From GCA-2746235 sp049609225 (GTDB lineage Bacteria > Planctomycetota > UBA1135), in the NCBI GenBank assembly GCA_049609225.1, contig JBMYYH010000015.1, positions 1-42,331 on the forward strand: 42,331 nucleotides of DNA, given 5' to 3'. Below the pieces are notes generated by a model. That model saw only the letters and a program-made list of their open reading frames with translations. It was not told where the DNA came from and did not search any database. This document shows, piece by piece, positions 34,164 through 42,331 of this stretch. Position 1 is the stretch's first letter, and the number at the start of each line of letters is the position of its first letter. The position numbers and the translations under genes are program-made.

Positions 34164-34916
34164 GTGAGCAACACGGTGCGTTTGGCGATGTGGTCGTGCC
34201 CGCGCACGGTCTCGACGGCACTGTTGCGGAGTTTCTGTCAACGCCCCGACACCGTGGGGGTGGATGAACCCTTGTACGCGCATTACCTCGCTGCCACCGG
34301 CAAGCGGCATCCGATGCGCGAGGAAGTGTTGGCATCACAGCCGCAGGATTGGCGTGATGTGGTTGCGCAGACCTTGGCGGCGCCGTGTGAGAAGCCGGTG
34401 CAGTTCGTCAAGCATATGGCGCATCATCTGGAAGGGGGAGTCGAGACCGACTTCGCCTTGGCCGACGACACGATCAACCTGTTCCTGATCCGGCATCCGC
34501 GTGAGATGCTGCCGAGCTTGTTGCAGGATTTGGGCAGCCTGGAAGCGGTGGATATCGGATATCTGCAGCAAGTGGAGTTGTTTCGCAAGTTGAAGGCTGC
34601 TGGACGTGCGGCGGCGGTAGTGGATTCCACCGAACTGTTGGCTGATCCAGAAACCATGTTGCGCGCCCTCTGTACCAAGGTCGGCTTGGAGTTCGATTCA
34701 TGCATGATGACTTGGCCCGCCGGACGCCACGAGTCCTATGGCATCTGGGCGCCCGCCTGGTACGCCAAGGTCGAGACTTCCACTGGCTGGCGTGTGCATG
34801 TGCCGAAGACGGCTCCCTTCCCCGCGGAGCTCGAGGAACTGTATCCTCTGGCCTTGGAGGCGTATGAGGAGCTGGCCGCTGAGGCCCTGCATCCACGCGC
34901 TACTGATCATGCCTGA
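34164..34916 (+). CDS. Sulfotransferase-like P-loop protein
   Basis: A 250-residue protein of the sulfotransferase-like superfamily (group often seen in bacteria as HAD-associated or stand-alone). The N-terminal loop MWSCPRTVSTALLRSF (9-24) matches the PAPS 5'-phosphosulfate loop with Arg14, Ser17 and Thr18, followed by VDEPLYAHYL. FLIRHPREMLPSLL holds the 3'-phosphate-binding Arg/Ser positions. A transfer of sulfate is probable but the acceptor is unknown; some members of this group may have other roles. GTG 34164 is chosen because GAGG is eight bases upstream. Its end overlaps the cytidine deaminase start by eight bases. Confidence 0.75.
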   Translation: MSNTVRLAMWSCPRTVSTALLRSFCQRPDTVGVDEPLYAHYLAATGKRHPMREEVLASQPQDWRDVVAQTLAAPCEKPVQFVKHMAHHLEGGVETDFALADDTINLFLIRHPREMLPSLLQDLGSLEAVDIGYLQQVELFRKLKAAGRAAAVVDSTELLADPETMLRALCTKVGLEFDSCMMTWPAGRHESYGIWAPAWYAKVETSTGWRVHVPKTAPFPAELEELYPLALEAYEELAAEALHPRATDHA

Positions 34917-35301
34917 TGACCAAACCCTGATGCAGCTCGCGCGCGATGTCGCAGAGAATGCGCATTGCCCCTACAGCGGTTTTCATGTCGGCGCCGCGAT
35001 TGTGTGGGCCGATGGTTCGACCACGGTCGGCTGTAATGTCGAGAACGCGAGTTATCCGGTGACGGTTTGCGCTGAGCGCAGTGCTGTCAGTGCCGGAGTC
35101 GGCTTAGGTCACCGCGTGATCAAGCGTGTTGCGGTCTGGGCCGATGTCGAAGAGACGGTGAGCCCTTGTGGCGCATGTCGTCAGGTGTTGATCGAGTTCG
35201 CTGCAGGTGCAGCGGGGGAAATCGAGGTCTTGATGGGTGGGCGAACCGACATCAAGAAGACCACCCTGGCAGTCCTGCTGCCCGATGCCTTCGGTGCTTA
35301 A
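34909..35301 (+). CDS. cdd: Cytidine deaminase
   Basis: A 130-residue tetrameric-type cytidine deaminase, which turns (deoxy)cytidine into (deoxy)uridine in pyrimidine salvage. Seen: AHCPYSGFHVGAA, the substrate-binding NVENASYP, VCAER with zinc ligand Cys54 and catalytic Glu56, and SPCGACRQVL with Cys87 and Cys90; the B. subtilis numbering is one lower throughout. ATG 34909 matches the family start, although the frame is open far upstream within the preceding gene. Start and preceding stop overlap, which suggests coupling. The TAA stop shares TTAA with the stop of the convergent SGNH gene. Confidence 0.95.
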   Translation: MPDDQTLMQLARDVAENAHCPYSGFHVGAAIVWADGSTTVGCNVENASYPVTVCAERSAVSAGVGLGHRVIKRVAVWADVEETVSPCGACRQVLIEFAAGAAGEIEVLMGGRTDIKKTTLAVLLPDAFGA

Positions 35302-36299
35302 CGCAGGCGTGGCAGCAGGAGTTCCTCTGCCAAGCGTTCGGTGAAGGCCGCGGCTCCACGTGGGGCATAGTGGATGAAGTCACGGTAGTGCTCGATATCG
35401 AAATCCCATTCCGCATGGGCATCGAGCAGGGGTAACTGCAACTCATCGGCGAGGTTGCCCATCCATTCGCGGTAGGCATCGTAAGCGCCTGCGGGGAAAT
35501 GCTCGTGCAACCCGACGTAGAAGGGTTGATGCACCAACACCAACTCGATGCCGAGCTCCTTGCAGTTCGCCGCGATCTCGCGCAGATCATCTGCCCAGAC
35601 TTCACTGGTGGCATAACCTCCGACGCGCAGCTTTTCCCGCACCGGATCCTGCTCGCTCACGATCACCTGACGTCGTGGCATCGGCAACTCCTCCAGCTCA
35701 TAGACGCCACCAAACTGCGCCGTGTGATGCGCGCCTTCCTTGAAATCATCACCCACCACACCCGACGCCTTCCACAAGGCCTCGATGCCCCAGCCCAATC
35801 CATGCAGGGCTTCCGGGATATCCCGCGTGCGCATGCGCGAACCTTCGCTCGCCAATTCACCCACTCCCGCGAACCAACGCCAGTAGACCTCCGAATCCGG
35901 GTGCGCGCGACGGTCGGCATCCCACAGGAAGGGGGCGGCCTCCAACACCAAGATGCGTGGCCGTTTCTCGGTGAACAGTTCCCGCGTGTAATAACGCAGG
36001 ATCTCCGGCGTGGCGCCAGGCATGGCCAAGTTCCAACACTCGGATTCCCGGCCCAACTCCTGCGCCAGGATCTGCGCTAGATGTTCCGGTGCCACCGCAT
36101 TGCGCATCGAGCTGGTGCCGAAGAAAGCCACATCCACCTCTGCCGGTGAATCCGCGAAGCCGCGCACCACATGCAAGTAACTGTGGTTCGGCACGTCCTT
36201 CCAGCGCAGGTCGAGGGCGTCGGCCAGGCGGTCGCTGGCAATCAGCGCGACGAGCGCGGCGATGCCGAAGCGGAGCAGGAAGATGAGGTTCTGTCGCAT
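35298..36299 (-). CDS. SGNH-hydrolase-like partner of MBOAT acyltransferase
   Basis: A 333-residue protein with one N-terminal membrane helix (about 5-22) and a periplasmic SGNH/GDSL-like domain. Seen: FFGTSSMRNAV with nucleophile candidate Ser63 (or Ser64), WNLAMPGATPE as the second block and DFIHYAPRG with Asp307 and His310 as the catalytic dyad (DxxH). Such proteins accompany AlgI-type MBOAT proteins and complete O-acetylation of an exported polysaccharide (AlgJ/AlgX, DltD, PatB-like roles). The ATG overlaps the MBOAT stop by one base (TGATG). The C-terminus overlaps cdd by three bases. Confidence 0.8.
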   Translation of the reverse strand: MRQNLIFLLRFGIAALVALIASDRLADALDLRWKDVPNHSYLHVVRGFADSPAEVDVAFFGTSSMRNAVAPEHLAQILAQELGRESECWNLAMPGATPEILRYYTRELFTEKRPRILVLEAAPFLWDADRRAHPDSEVYWRWFAGVGELASEGSRMRTRDIPEALHGLGWGIEALWKASGVVGDDFKEGAHHTAQFGGVYELEELPMPRRQVIVSEQDPVREKLRVGGYATSEVWADDLREIAANCKELGIELVLVHQPFYVGLHEHFPAGAYDAYREWMGNLADELQLPLLDAHAEWDFDIEHYRDFIHYAPRGAAAFTERLAEELLLPRLR

Positions 36300-37738
36300 C
36301 AGAACTGGAAGTAGATGAAGCGGGAGCCCTCGGTGCTGAGCAGACCCGCAAGGCCGACGATGAGGAGGAATGCCACGCCCAGAAGTTCCGGCGACAGCGT
36401 ACGCCAACGCGCACGGATCGCCTTGCCGAAGTACTCGGAGATGATAGTCATGGCGAGGCCGAGTGCGATTAACACCAGCCCGCGGATCGGAATGGGGCCG
36501 GCATCCACACCGGCTGCAGGTCCCATGCGCACCAATGCCTTGCCCACTTCCGCCAATTGCCCCAAGGTCTCGGTGCGGAAGATCGGCATGGCGATCAGCC
36601 ACACATGAAAGGTCAAGAAGCGCTGCCACCAGATCTTCAGCGCCGGGTCGGTCGGCAAGTCCACCTTGCCTGCGGCCTTGCGCGCCATCTGGTACATGCG
36701 CGAGATGCAGATGGTGATGCCATCGACGATACCCCAGATCAGGAAGTTCCAACCCGCGCCGTGCCACACGCCGCTGAAGATGTTGGTGATCATGATGTTG
36801 CGGTAGGTCTGCTTCTCGCCGCCGCGGCTACCTCCACAAGGGATGTAGATGTAATCGCGCATCCAAGTCAGCAGCGTGATGTGCCAACGCCTCCAGATCT
36901 CGAGGTTGTTGCGCGCCATGAAGGGGTTGTCGAAGTTCTTCGGTAGGCGGAAACCGAGCAGCATCGCGCAACCGATCGCCATCTGCGAGTAGCCGGCGAA
37001 GTCGCCGAAGAGCTGGAAGGCGAAGCCATAGATGCCGGCCATGGCGCCGAAGAAGCCGTACTGTTCGGGGTTGCCGTAGAACGGTTGCGCGAGGTCGGAA
37101 CCCAGGACATCGGCGATGATGACCTTCTTGAAGAGGCCTGAAAGGATGTGATAAACACCCATGCGCAGGTCGTCGCGCGAGGGGGCAGGGTTCTCCTTCA
37201 GCTGCGGCAGGAAATCGCGCGCGCGCACGATCGGGCCGGCGACCAGCTGCGGAAAGAAACCCACGAACAGGGCGAAGTCCAACGCCGAATCATGCGGCTT
37301 CAGCTTCTTGAAGTAGATATCCAGCGTGTAGCTGAGGGTCTGGAAGGTATAGAAGGAGATACCGACGGGCAGGATCAACTTCAGCACCGGCAAGTGCCCT
37401 TCGAAGCCCATCATCTCGAGCATGTCGTTGGCGCTCTCGATAAAGAAACCGAGGTACTTGAACGTGGCCAACAAGCCGATGTTCACCGCCAAACTCAACC
37501 ACAACCACCACTTCCTCTGCTTGGGTCGTTCTTCGCGCCCGATGGCTCCACCGACGAACCAGTCGACCGCAGTGCTGGTCCAGATCAGGAACAGGAACCG
37601 ATAATCCCACTGCGCATAAAAGAAGTAGCTGGCCAACAGCAGAAACACCTTCCGCAAGGTTGGCTTGCGTAGGAGGAGTGAATTCCCCGCGAAGATTGCG
37701 GGGAAAAACAGCAGGAAAAGGATGCTGTTGAAGACCAT
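36299..37738 (-). CDS. MBOAT (AlgI-like) O-acyltransferase
   Basis: A 479-residue polytopic membrane protein of the membrane-bound O-acyltransferase family, closest in pattern to AlgI, which passes acetyl groups across the inner membrane for polysaccharide modification. Seen: the N-terminal VFNSILFLLFFPAIF, PVGISFYTFQTLSYTLDIY, GFFPQLVAGPIVRARDFLPQL, WRRWHITLLTWMRDYIYIPCGGSRGG with His286 and SGVWHGAGWNFLIWG with the catalytic His326. The start ATG 37738 fits the family; the frame is open for another 240 codons upstream, antisense to ppk, which is not coding. GGTGGA is a weak ribosome binding site. It forms a two-gene unit with the SGNH partner and is divergent from ppk. Confidence 0.93.
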   Translation of the reverse strand: MVFNSILFLLFFPAIFAGNSLLLRKPTLRKVFLLLASYFFYAQWDYRFLFLIWTSTAVDWFVGGAIGREERPKQRKWWLWLSLAVNIGLLATFKYLGFFIESANDMLEMMGFEGHLPVLKLILPVGISFYTFQTLSYTLDIYFKKLKPHDSALDFALFVGFFPQLVAGPIVRARDFLPQLKENPAPSRDDLRMGVYHILSGLFKKVIIADVLGSDLAQPFYGNPEQYGFFGAMAGIYGFAFQLFGDFAGYSQMAIGCAMLLGFRLPKNFDNPFMARNNLEIWRRWHITLLTWMRDYIYIPCGGSRGGEKQTYRNIMITNIFSGVWHGAGWNFLIWGIVDGITICISRMYQMARKAAGKVDLPTDPALKIWWQRFLTFHVWLIAMPIFRTETLGQLAEVGKALVRMGPAAGVDAGPIPIRGLVLIALGLAMTIISEYFGKAIRARWRTLSPELLGVAFLLIVGLAGLLSTEGSRFIYFQF

Positions 37739-37783
37739 CGGGGGGTCCACCGGAGACTTCGGCCGGCGGGGCTGTTTCCATGG

Positions 37784-37789
37784 TAGGCT
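37784..37789 (+). promoter_or_regulatory. Putative -10 box of ppk
   Basis: TAGGCT ends six bases before the ppk ATG, and no Shine-Dalgarno is present. It fits the leaderless pattern seen at other first genes. No good -35 box at standard spacing. Confidence 0.3.
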
Positions 37790-37795
37790 TCCACG

Positions 37796-39895
37796 ATGCA
37801 GAAGGACACCTCTTCCGAATCGGATCCGCAAGTCGATCTCGGGAGCCCGGAGCTGTTTTTCAATCGTGAATTGAGCTTGCTCCAGTTCCAAAGACGCGTG
37901 CTTGCGCAGACCTTGGATCCGCGCTTGCCGTTGCTGGAACGATTGCGCTTCCTCACGATCTGCTCCAGCAACCTCGATGAGTTCTTCGAGGTCCGCGTCG
38001 CAGGCCTGAAGGATCAGGTCAAATATGGCCTGGATAAGCCAGGTGTGGATGGCCGCACTCCCGGCATGGCCTTGGCCGACATCGGCGCGGCCTCGCATGC
38101 CTTGGTGGAGGAGCAATACCGGGCATTGAATGAGGAAGTCCTGCCGCAGCTGCAGGACCAGGGCATTCATCTGCTCCGTCGGGATGAATGGGATGAGGCC
38201 CAACGCCATTGGGTGGAGAAGTACTTCCACGAGCAGGTCCTGCCAGTCCTCACCCCGGTCGCGCTGGATCCGGCACACCCCTTCCCGCGCGTGTTGAATA
38301 AGAGCCTGAACTTCCTGGTGGAAGTGCAAGGGGCCGATGCCTTCGGACGGGATGTTTCCCTGGCCGTGGTGCCGGTGCCACGCAGCCTGCCGCGGATCAT
38401 TCCGCTGCCGGAGGAACTCTGCGAGGGCTACCGTGGGTATCTCATGTTGAGCGCGGTGGTGCACCACAACATCGGTGGCATCTTCCCGGGATTACGCGTG
38501 GATGGCTGCCATCAATTCCGCGTCACCCGTAACAGCGACTTCCGTCTGGATGAGGAAGAAGTGGATAGCGTGTTGAAGGCGGTGAAATCGCAGTTGTCGC
38601 ATCGTCACTTCAGCTTCCCGGTGCGGCTTGAAGTCACCACCAGTTGCCCCGAAGGAGTGGCGGATTTCCTTTTGGAGCGCTTCGAGTTGGAGGAAGATGC
38701 GCTTTACCGCGTGCACGGACCCGTGAACTTGCATCGCTTGGGAGCGCTTTACGATGTGGTCGATCAGGCCGATCTGAAGTTGTCTCCATTCGTGCCGGGA
38801 GTACCGCCGGAGTTGGATGAGGAGGAAGATTTGTTCTCCTCGCTTCGGCGTCGCGATCATCTGTTGGAGAGCCCGTATCAATCATTCAAGCCGGTGTTGG
38901 ATCTACTCCAGCAGGCTGCGGCGGATCCAGAAGTCCTGGCCATCAAGCAAACGCTTTACCGCAGTGGTGCGGAGAGTCCGGTGGTCGCCTTGTTGAGTCG
39001 GGCGGCACGGGCGGGCAAGGAAGTCACGGTGGTGATCGAGTTGCGTGCGCGTTTTGATGAAGCGGAGAACATCGAATTGGCGAACACGCTGATGGATGCC
39101 GGAGCCAATGTGCTTTACGGTGTCGTCGGACATAAGACGCACGCGAAGATGTTGCTGATCGTGCGGCGTGAAGCTGGCAAGTTGCGGCGATATGTGCATG
39201 TCGGCACCGGCAACTACCACCCGGGCAATGCCAAGGCCTACACCGATCTGAACCTGTTCAGCAGTGATGCGGCCTTGACCGAAGATGTGCACCGGGTGTT
39301 CCTGCAGCTCACGGGGCTGGGGCGGGCACCGCAGTTGGATCGCCTGCTGGTCTCGCCGAACAACCTCTATGAGCAGTTGCTGCAGCGGATTGAAGCCGAG
39401 GCAGAAGCAGCGCGTCGGGGTGAGCCGGCGGCGGTGCAGGCCAAGGTCAACAGCCTTTCAGACAAGGGTGTGATCCAAGCTCTGTATAAGGCGTCGCAGG
39501 CTGGAGTACAGATCGACTTGATCGTGCGTGGCATCTGCCGTCTGCGTCCGGGCATTGCGGGAGTCTCGGAGAACATTCGGGTGCGGTCGATCGTCGGTCG
39601 TTTTCTCGAGCACTCAAGGGTCTACCGTTTTCATGGTGGGGGGGAAGACCTGCTCTTCGCCGGCAGTGCCGATTGGATGGAGCGGAATCTCCATGGGCGT
39701 GTGGAAGTCTGCTTCCCCATCCTCGATCCAGACTTGAAGGCGCGCGTGATCGAAGATGTCTTCGAAGCGGGCATGGCCGACGACACCGATGCCTGGGAAC
39801 TCCTGCCTGATGGGGATTACCGTCGCGTTGCTCCCCAGGAGGAAGCTGCCTTCGGTTCGCAAGCCGCAGCTTTAGCGCGATACGCCAAGCTCTAG
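37796..39895 (+). CDS. ppk1: Polyphosphate kinase 1
   Basis: A 699-residue enzyme that reversibly makes polyphosphate from ATP, of normal family length. Seen: the N-terminal ELFFNRELSLLQFQRRVL, FLTICSSNLDEFFEVRVAGL, PYQSFKPVLDLLQQAA, IKQTLYR, and two phospholipase-D-like active sites: GHKTHAKMLL with His449, the autophosphorylated residue (His435 in E. coli), and YRFHGGGEDLLFAGSADWM with His613 (His592 in E. coli). VHVGTGNYHPGNAKAYTDL lies between them. Its stop codon overlaps that of the convergent ppx/gppA gene in the palindrome CTAG, so the two polyphosphate genes face each other. Confidence 0.96.
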   Translation: MQKDTSSESDPQVDLGSPELFFNRELSLLQFQRRVLAQTLDPRLPLLERLRFLTICSSNLDEFFEVRVAGLKDQVKYGLDKPGVDGRTPGMALADIGAASHALVEEQYRALNEEVLPQLQDQGIHLLRRDEWDEAQRHWVEKYFHEQVLPVLTPVALDPAHPFPRVLNKSLNFLVEVQGADAFGRDVSLAVVPVPRSLPRIIPLPEELCEGYRGYLMLSAVVHHNIGGIFPGLRVDGCHQFRVTRNSDFRLDEEEVDSVLKAVKSQLSHRHFSFPVRLEVTTSCPEGVADFLLERFELEEDALYRVHGPVNLHRLGALYDVVDQADLKLSPFVPGVPPELDEEEDLFSSLRRRDHLLESPYQSFKPVLDLLQQAAADPEVLAIKQTLYRSGAESPVVALLSRAARAGKEVTVVIELRARFDEAENIELANTLMDAGANVLYGVVGHKTHAKMLLIVRREAGKLRRYVHVGTGNYHPGNAKAYTDLNLFSSDAALTEDVHRVFLQLTGLGRAPQLDRLLVSPNNLYEQLLQRIEAEAEAARRGEPAAVQAKVNSLSDKGVIQALYKASQAGVQIDLIVRGICRLRPGIAGVSENIRVRSIVGRFLEHSRVYRFHGGGEDLLFAGSADWMERNLHGRVEVCFPILDPDLKARVIEDVFEAGMADDTDAWELLPDGDYRRVAPQEEAAFGSQAAALARYAKL

Positions 39896-41319
39896 AACCG
39901 CAGTTCCAGATCCAGGTCCTTCCAAATCGCGACTTCCCGCTCGAGGTCGAGCACCGTCAGCGGATGTGCATCGAGCCAATCCTCCGGGAAATCAAGGCGC
40001 ACCGCTTTACCGTCGACGGAAACCTCTGCCGGAATCTTGGTGGCATTGCGCGTGCGATGAATATGCGCCGCCAAACGCAGGAGCAGCGTGAGTTGCAATC
40101 CACGTTTGCGGTCACTGCGAGCGAGGTCTTCCAACTCGCTGGGACGGAATCGGTGCCGATGATTCTCAATCAGGAAGGCCAGGAGGTTTGCTTCCGTACG
40201 CGAGAACCCAGGCAAGTCTGAGTTCCGCACTAGATACGCACCATGACGGTGATAACCGGTATGACGCACCGCCAAACCCACCTCATGCAGTTTGGATGCC
40301 CAATCCAGCAGTTTCAGGTCATCGATGCCTAGATCCCATACATCCGTCAAGACCTCTCCAAGTATCGATGCAGCCTGTGCGACGCGTTTGGCCTGCGACC
40401 GGTCCACATCATGCCGTTCCTGCATCGCCCGCACGGTGGTATCGCGCGCATCCTCATGGAGTAGACGTCCGAGCAGATCCACCAACAACCCTTCGCGCAG
40501 TGCCGCCTCGGAAGTTTCCATGCGCTCGACCTCCAGCGATTCCATCACGCCGATCAACACCGCCAAGCCGCCGAGGAATGTGGGACGCCGTCCCTCTTTC
40601 AAACCATGCAGCTGCAACGCTTCGAGTTTCTCAAAGCGCAGCAGGTCCTCGCGCAAGGCATGCAGGCCGCGCAAACTGAGGCCGTCGTCATCGAAGTCAT
40701 TGCGACGCAAAATGTTCGCCAAGGACAATGCCGTGCCCGACGATGCCACCACCCGACCTTCCTGGTGCCCCTGGAATGCCTGACGCACCGGCTCCAACTC
40801 ATGACGTGCCGCCAAGATCGCCTTGCGGAACCGTTTGGAACTGATCTTGCCATCTTCGAAGTACTGCCGACTCCAAGACGAACTGCCCATGCTCAAGCTT
40901 TCCGCGCGATGCGGCGCATGCTTACCGGGAGCGCCGCAAACCAACTCCGTGCTGCCGCCGCCGATATCGCAATCCAGTAGGTGCTCTTCCGGTCCGAGGT
41001 CATAACGCACACCCCTGTAAATCAAACGCGCCTCTTCCTCTCCCGACAACACTTCGACGCGATGCCCCAGTGCCGCCTCGGCCTGCGCCAACAAATCGCT
41101 TGGCTGCTTGGTGGTACGGAAGGTGTTGGTGCCGACTACGCGCACCCGTTTCTTGGCGATGCCATCGACGCGTTGGCCGAAGACCTGCAGGCAAGCTAGC
41201 GCTCTCTCCAGCGCATCCTCGGACAGGCGGTTCTTGTGATCCAAGCCAGACGCAAGAAACACCCGCTCCTTGATCCGATCCACCACCTGCAATCCAGCAT
41301 CCGACGCCTTCGCGACCAC
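39892..41319 (-). CDS. ppx: Exopolyphosphatase / pppGpp phosphatase (Ppx/GppA), N-terminus unclear
   Basis: An acetate/sugar-kinase-fold phosphatase followed by an HD-type domain, about 495 residues if complete; it degrades polyphosphate or converts pppGpp to ppGpp. Seen: RVVGTNTFRTTKQ, VLSGEEEARLIYRGV, LDCDIGGGSTELV, SLSMGSS, VASSGTALSLA and, later, the HD-like SKLHEVGLAVRHTGYHRHGAYLVRN. The given start is the first GTG in frame, but the conserved first motif AAIDLGSNSFHLV lies just upstream in the same frame (up to about 41358). Between that motif and the upstream stop no ATG, GTG or TTG occurs: only ATC 41382 is available, or an ATG at 41390 in another frame, joined by a one-base loss. The true N-terminus is thus beyond 41319. 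Confidence 0.88.
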   Translation of the reverse strand: MVAKASDAGLQVVDRIKERVFLASGLDHKNRLSEDALERALACLQVFGQRVDGIAKKRVRVVGTNTFRTTKQPSDLLAQAEAALGHRVEVLSGEEEARLIYRGVRYDLGPEEHLLDCDIGGGSTELVCGAPGKHAPHRAESLSMGSSSWSRQYFEDGKISSKRFRKAILAARHELEPVRQAFQGHQEGRVVASSGTALSLANILRRNDFDDDGLSLRGLHALREDLLRFEKLEALQLHGLKEGRRPTFLGGLAVLIGVMESLEVERMETSEAALREGLLVDLLGRLLHEDARDTTVRAMQERHDVDRSQAKRVAQAASILGEVLTDVWDLGIDDLKLLDWASKLHEVGLAVRHTGYHRHGAYLVRNSDLPGFSRTEANLLAFLIENHRHRFRPSELEDLARSDRKRGLQLTLLLRLAAHIHRTRNATKIPAEVSVDGKAVRLDFPEDWLDAHPLTVLDLEREVAIWKDLDLELRF

Positions 41320-41398
41320 CAGGTGGAAGGAGTTGGAGCCAAGGTCGATTGCGGCAACGAGTGCAGGGTCGGCGCGTCCGATGTAGCCATTAAAGCGT

Positions 41399-41428
41399 TT
41401 GGGCGAAGTGTAGGGAAGGGTCTAAACT
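41399..41428 (+). promoter_or_regulatory. Putative promoter of the sialidase-like gene
   Basis: TTGGGC (41399-41404) and TAAACT (41423-41428) with an 18-base spacer. The -10 box ends five bases before the GTG start and there is no Shine-Dalgarno, which suggests a leaderless transcript. On the other strand TACACT (41412-41407) may serve ppx. Confidence 0.45.
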
Positions 41429-41433
41429 AGGTC

Positions 41434-42331
41434 GTGCTCAGTAGCATTCTCCTTTCGCTTACCGTGGCCGCTATGCAGGAGGCCGCCGTGCCGTTCCCGC
41501 CCGAGCTCCAGTTCGAGCCTGTCACCTTGGAACAGGGGCTATTGGGCCATACGCCGCAGCTGTCCACCGGCCTCGATGGTGCGACGCATCTGATCTGGAT
41601 GAGTGGCACCGAGCAGCCTGGTGAAAACCGCATCCATCATCGCGTCTACCGGGACAAGGAATGGAGTGAGGCGCAGGTCCTCGCGCAGGGGAAGGGTTGG
41701 TTCGTGAACTGGGCCGACTTCCCGCAGTTCCAAGAGGATGGAGATGGGGGAGCCGTCGTGAGTTGGTTGGCGCATCCGCAGACCGGGCATGGTTATGGAA
41801 CCATGTTCCGAAAACGTCGTGAATCCGGCGCCGCTTGGACCATGCCGCAAGTGCTTCATGCCGACCGCAAAGCTGCGGAGCATGGTTTCGTCTCTCTGGT
41901 TCCGCTGGGGCAAGGTCGTTTCTTCGCCAACTGGTTACAGAGTGAAGAGAGCGGGCGGCCGACCCATCTGCGTGGCGGCGTGATGGGGCCATCCGGCGAG
42001 ATCAAAGCGGAAACCGTGCTCGATCCGATGGTGTGTGATTGTTGCGGGACCGATTCGATCGTGTTGCCAAGTGGCAATGTCGTGGTGGCTTATCGCGATC
42101 GTTCCGAAGAGGAAGTGCGTGATATTCATGTCGTGCGCGGCAAGCCAGAGGATCCGAGTTCTTGGTCCAAGCCCACGAAGATTGGTCATGAGGATTGGAT
42201 TACGGCGTCTTGTCCGGTCAATGGTCCGGTGCTCGCGCACGATGGCAGCTTTGTCGCCTTGGCTTATTTCAGTGGACACCTTCCGATCGGCAGCTCGCTG
42301 CACCTTGCTACTTCTAAGGGCGGAGGCAAGC
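41434..42331 (+). CDS. Secreted sialidase/BNR-like protein (3' partial)
   Basis: The gene runs off the right edge; 299 codons are visible. The N-terminus is a short signal peptide (LSSILLSLTVAAMQEAA). The rest shows BNR/Asp-box-like propeller strands (THLIWMSGT, NRIHHRVYRDKEWSEAQVL, GAVVSWLAH, FVALAYFSG) and the motif VCDCCGTDS (200-208), known from a planctomycete/Bacteroidetes family annotated as exo-alpha-sialidase or BNR protein. Paired cysteines C201, C203 and C204 may bind a metal or form disulfides. True sialidase activity is doubtful because the arginine triad cannot be identified. The start GTG 41434 is the first after the divergent ppx region. Confidence 0.78.
   Translation, partial: MLSSILLSLTVAAMQEAAVPFPPELQFEPVTLEQGLLGHTPQLSTGLDGATHLIWMSGTEQPGENRIHHRVYRDKEWSEAQVLAQGKGWFVNWADFPQFQEDGDGGAVVSWLAHPQTGHGYGTMFRKRRESGAAWTMPQVLHADRKAAEHGFVSLVPLGQGRFFANWLQSEESGRPTHLRGGVMGPSGEIKAETVLDPMVCDCCGTDSIVLPSGNVVVAYRDRSEEEVRDIHVVRGKPEDPSSWSKPTKIGHEDWITASCPVNGPVLAHDGSFVALAYFSGHLPIGSSLHLATSKGGGK

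Noticed and set aside
37683..37705. Perfect inverted repeat TTCCCCGC / GCGGGGAA near ppk
   Set aside because: It falls within the first codons of the MBOAT gene, is separated from ppk by 90 bases, and has no T-tract; it could be chance in GC-rich coding sequence.

Overview
The window looks like a chromosomal segment of a Gram-negative, GC-rich bacterium, most likely a member of the Planctomycetota. Reasons: a UDP-GlcNAc acyltransferase (LpxA) implies a lipid A outer membrane; many short secreted proteins of FG-GAP, beta-propeller and sialidase-like type; a BlaI/BlaR pair with STN-like modules; a pilin-like protein with the PVNP...GW(V/I)Y pattern; and a large set of secreted amidohydrolase-like paralogues. 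The phylum assignment is inference from gene content, not from a marker gene. No rRNA, tRNA, CRISPR array, insertion sequence or phage gene was seen.

Layout. 1-5500: end of an ABC exporter ATPase, a secreted FG-GAP repeat protein, a LeuB-type dehydrogenase, then three small genes of unknown role (two lipoproteins, one membrane protein) in visibly lower-GC DNA, and a membrane-anchored thioredoxin. 5540-7651 (minus): a beta-barrel-like protein and a secreted beta-propeller protein. 7860-10626: BlaI-type repressor with two operator-like palindromes in front of it, followed by an overlapping BlaR/M56 peptidase whose C-terminus carries a duplicated STN-like module. 10630-14061 (minus): lpxA - acs - cutC with overlapping genes. 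14156-27653: nine consecutive, almost gapless genes for exported amidohydrolase-fold proteins (ten fold units), followed by a strong terminator; then a peroxiredoxin and a TrpD2/YbiB-like gene. 29329-30303: lipoprotein that joins a Cys-phosphatase domain to a C-terminal c-type heme motif. 30422-30904 (minus): pilin-like protein. 31225-35301: topoisomerase III with a histone-H1-like tail, a sulfotransferase-like protein and cytidine deaminase. 35298-37738 (minus): MBOAT acyltransferase and SGNH-type partner. 37796-41382: polyphosphate kinase and, convergent, a Ppx/GppA phosphatase. From 41434 to the edge: a secreted sialidase-like protein.

The standout system is the 13.5 kb amidohydrolase array. 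Only two of the ten fold units (encoded by 22327-23538 and 23538-24737) keep the HxH, His, His and Asp metal/catalytic set; the other eight have lost the HxH pair, while keeping the flanking fold, the C-terminal metal-dependent-hydrolase signature region and signal peptides. This suggests an exported assembly built largely of pseudo-enzymes around an active pair. Other unusual points are the phosphatase-cytochrome fusion, the BlaR-STN fusion with its operators, an apparently leaderless start pattern (TANNNT hexamer 5-10 nt before the start codon, no Shine-Dalgarno) at first genes of several transcription units, and a Ppx gene whose conserved N-terminus lacks a standard start codon.
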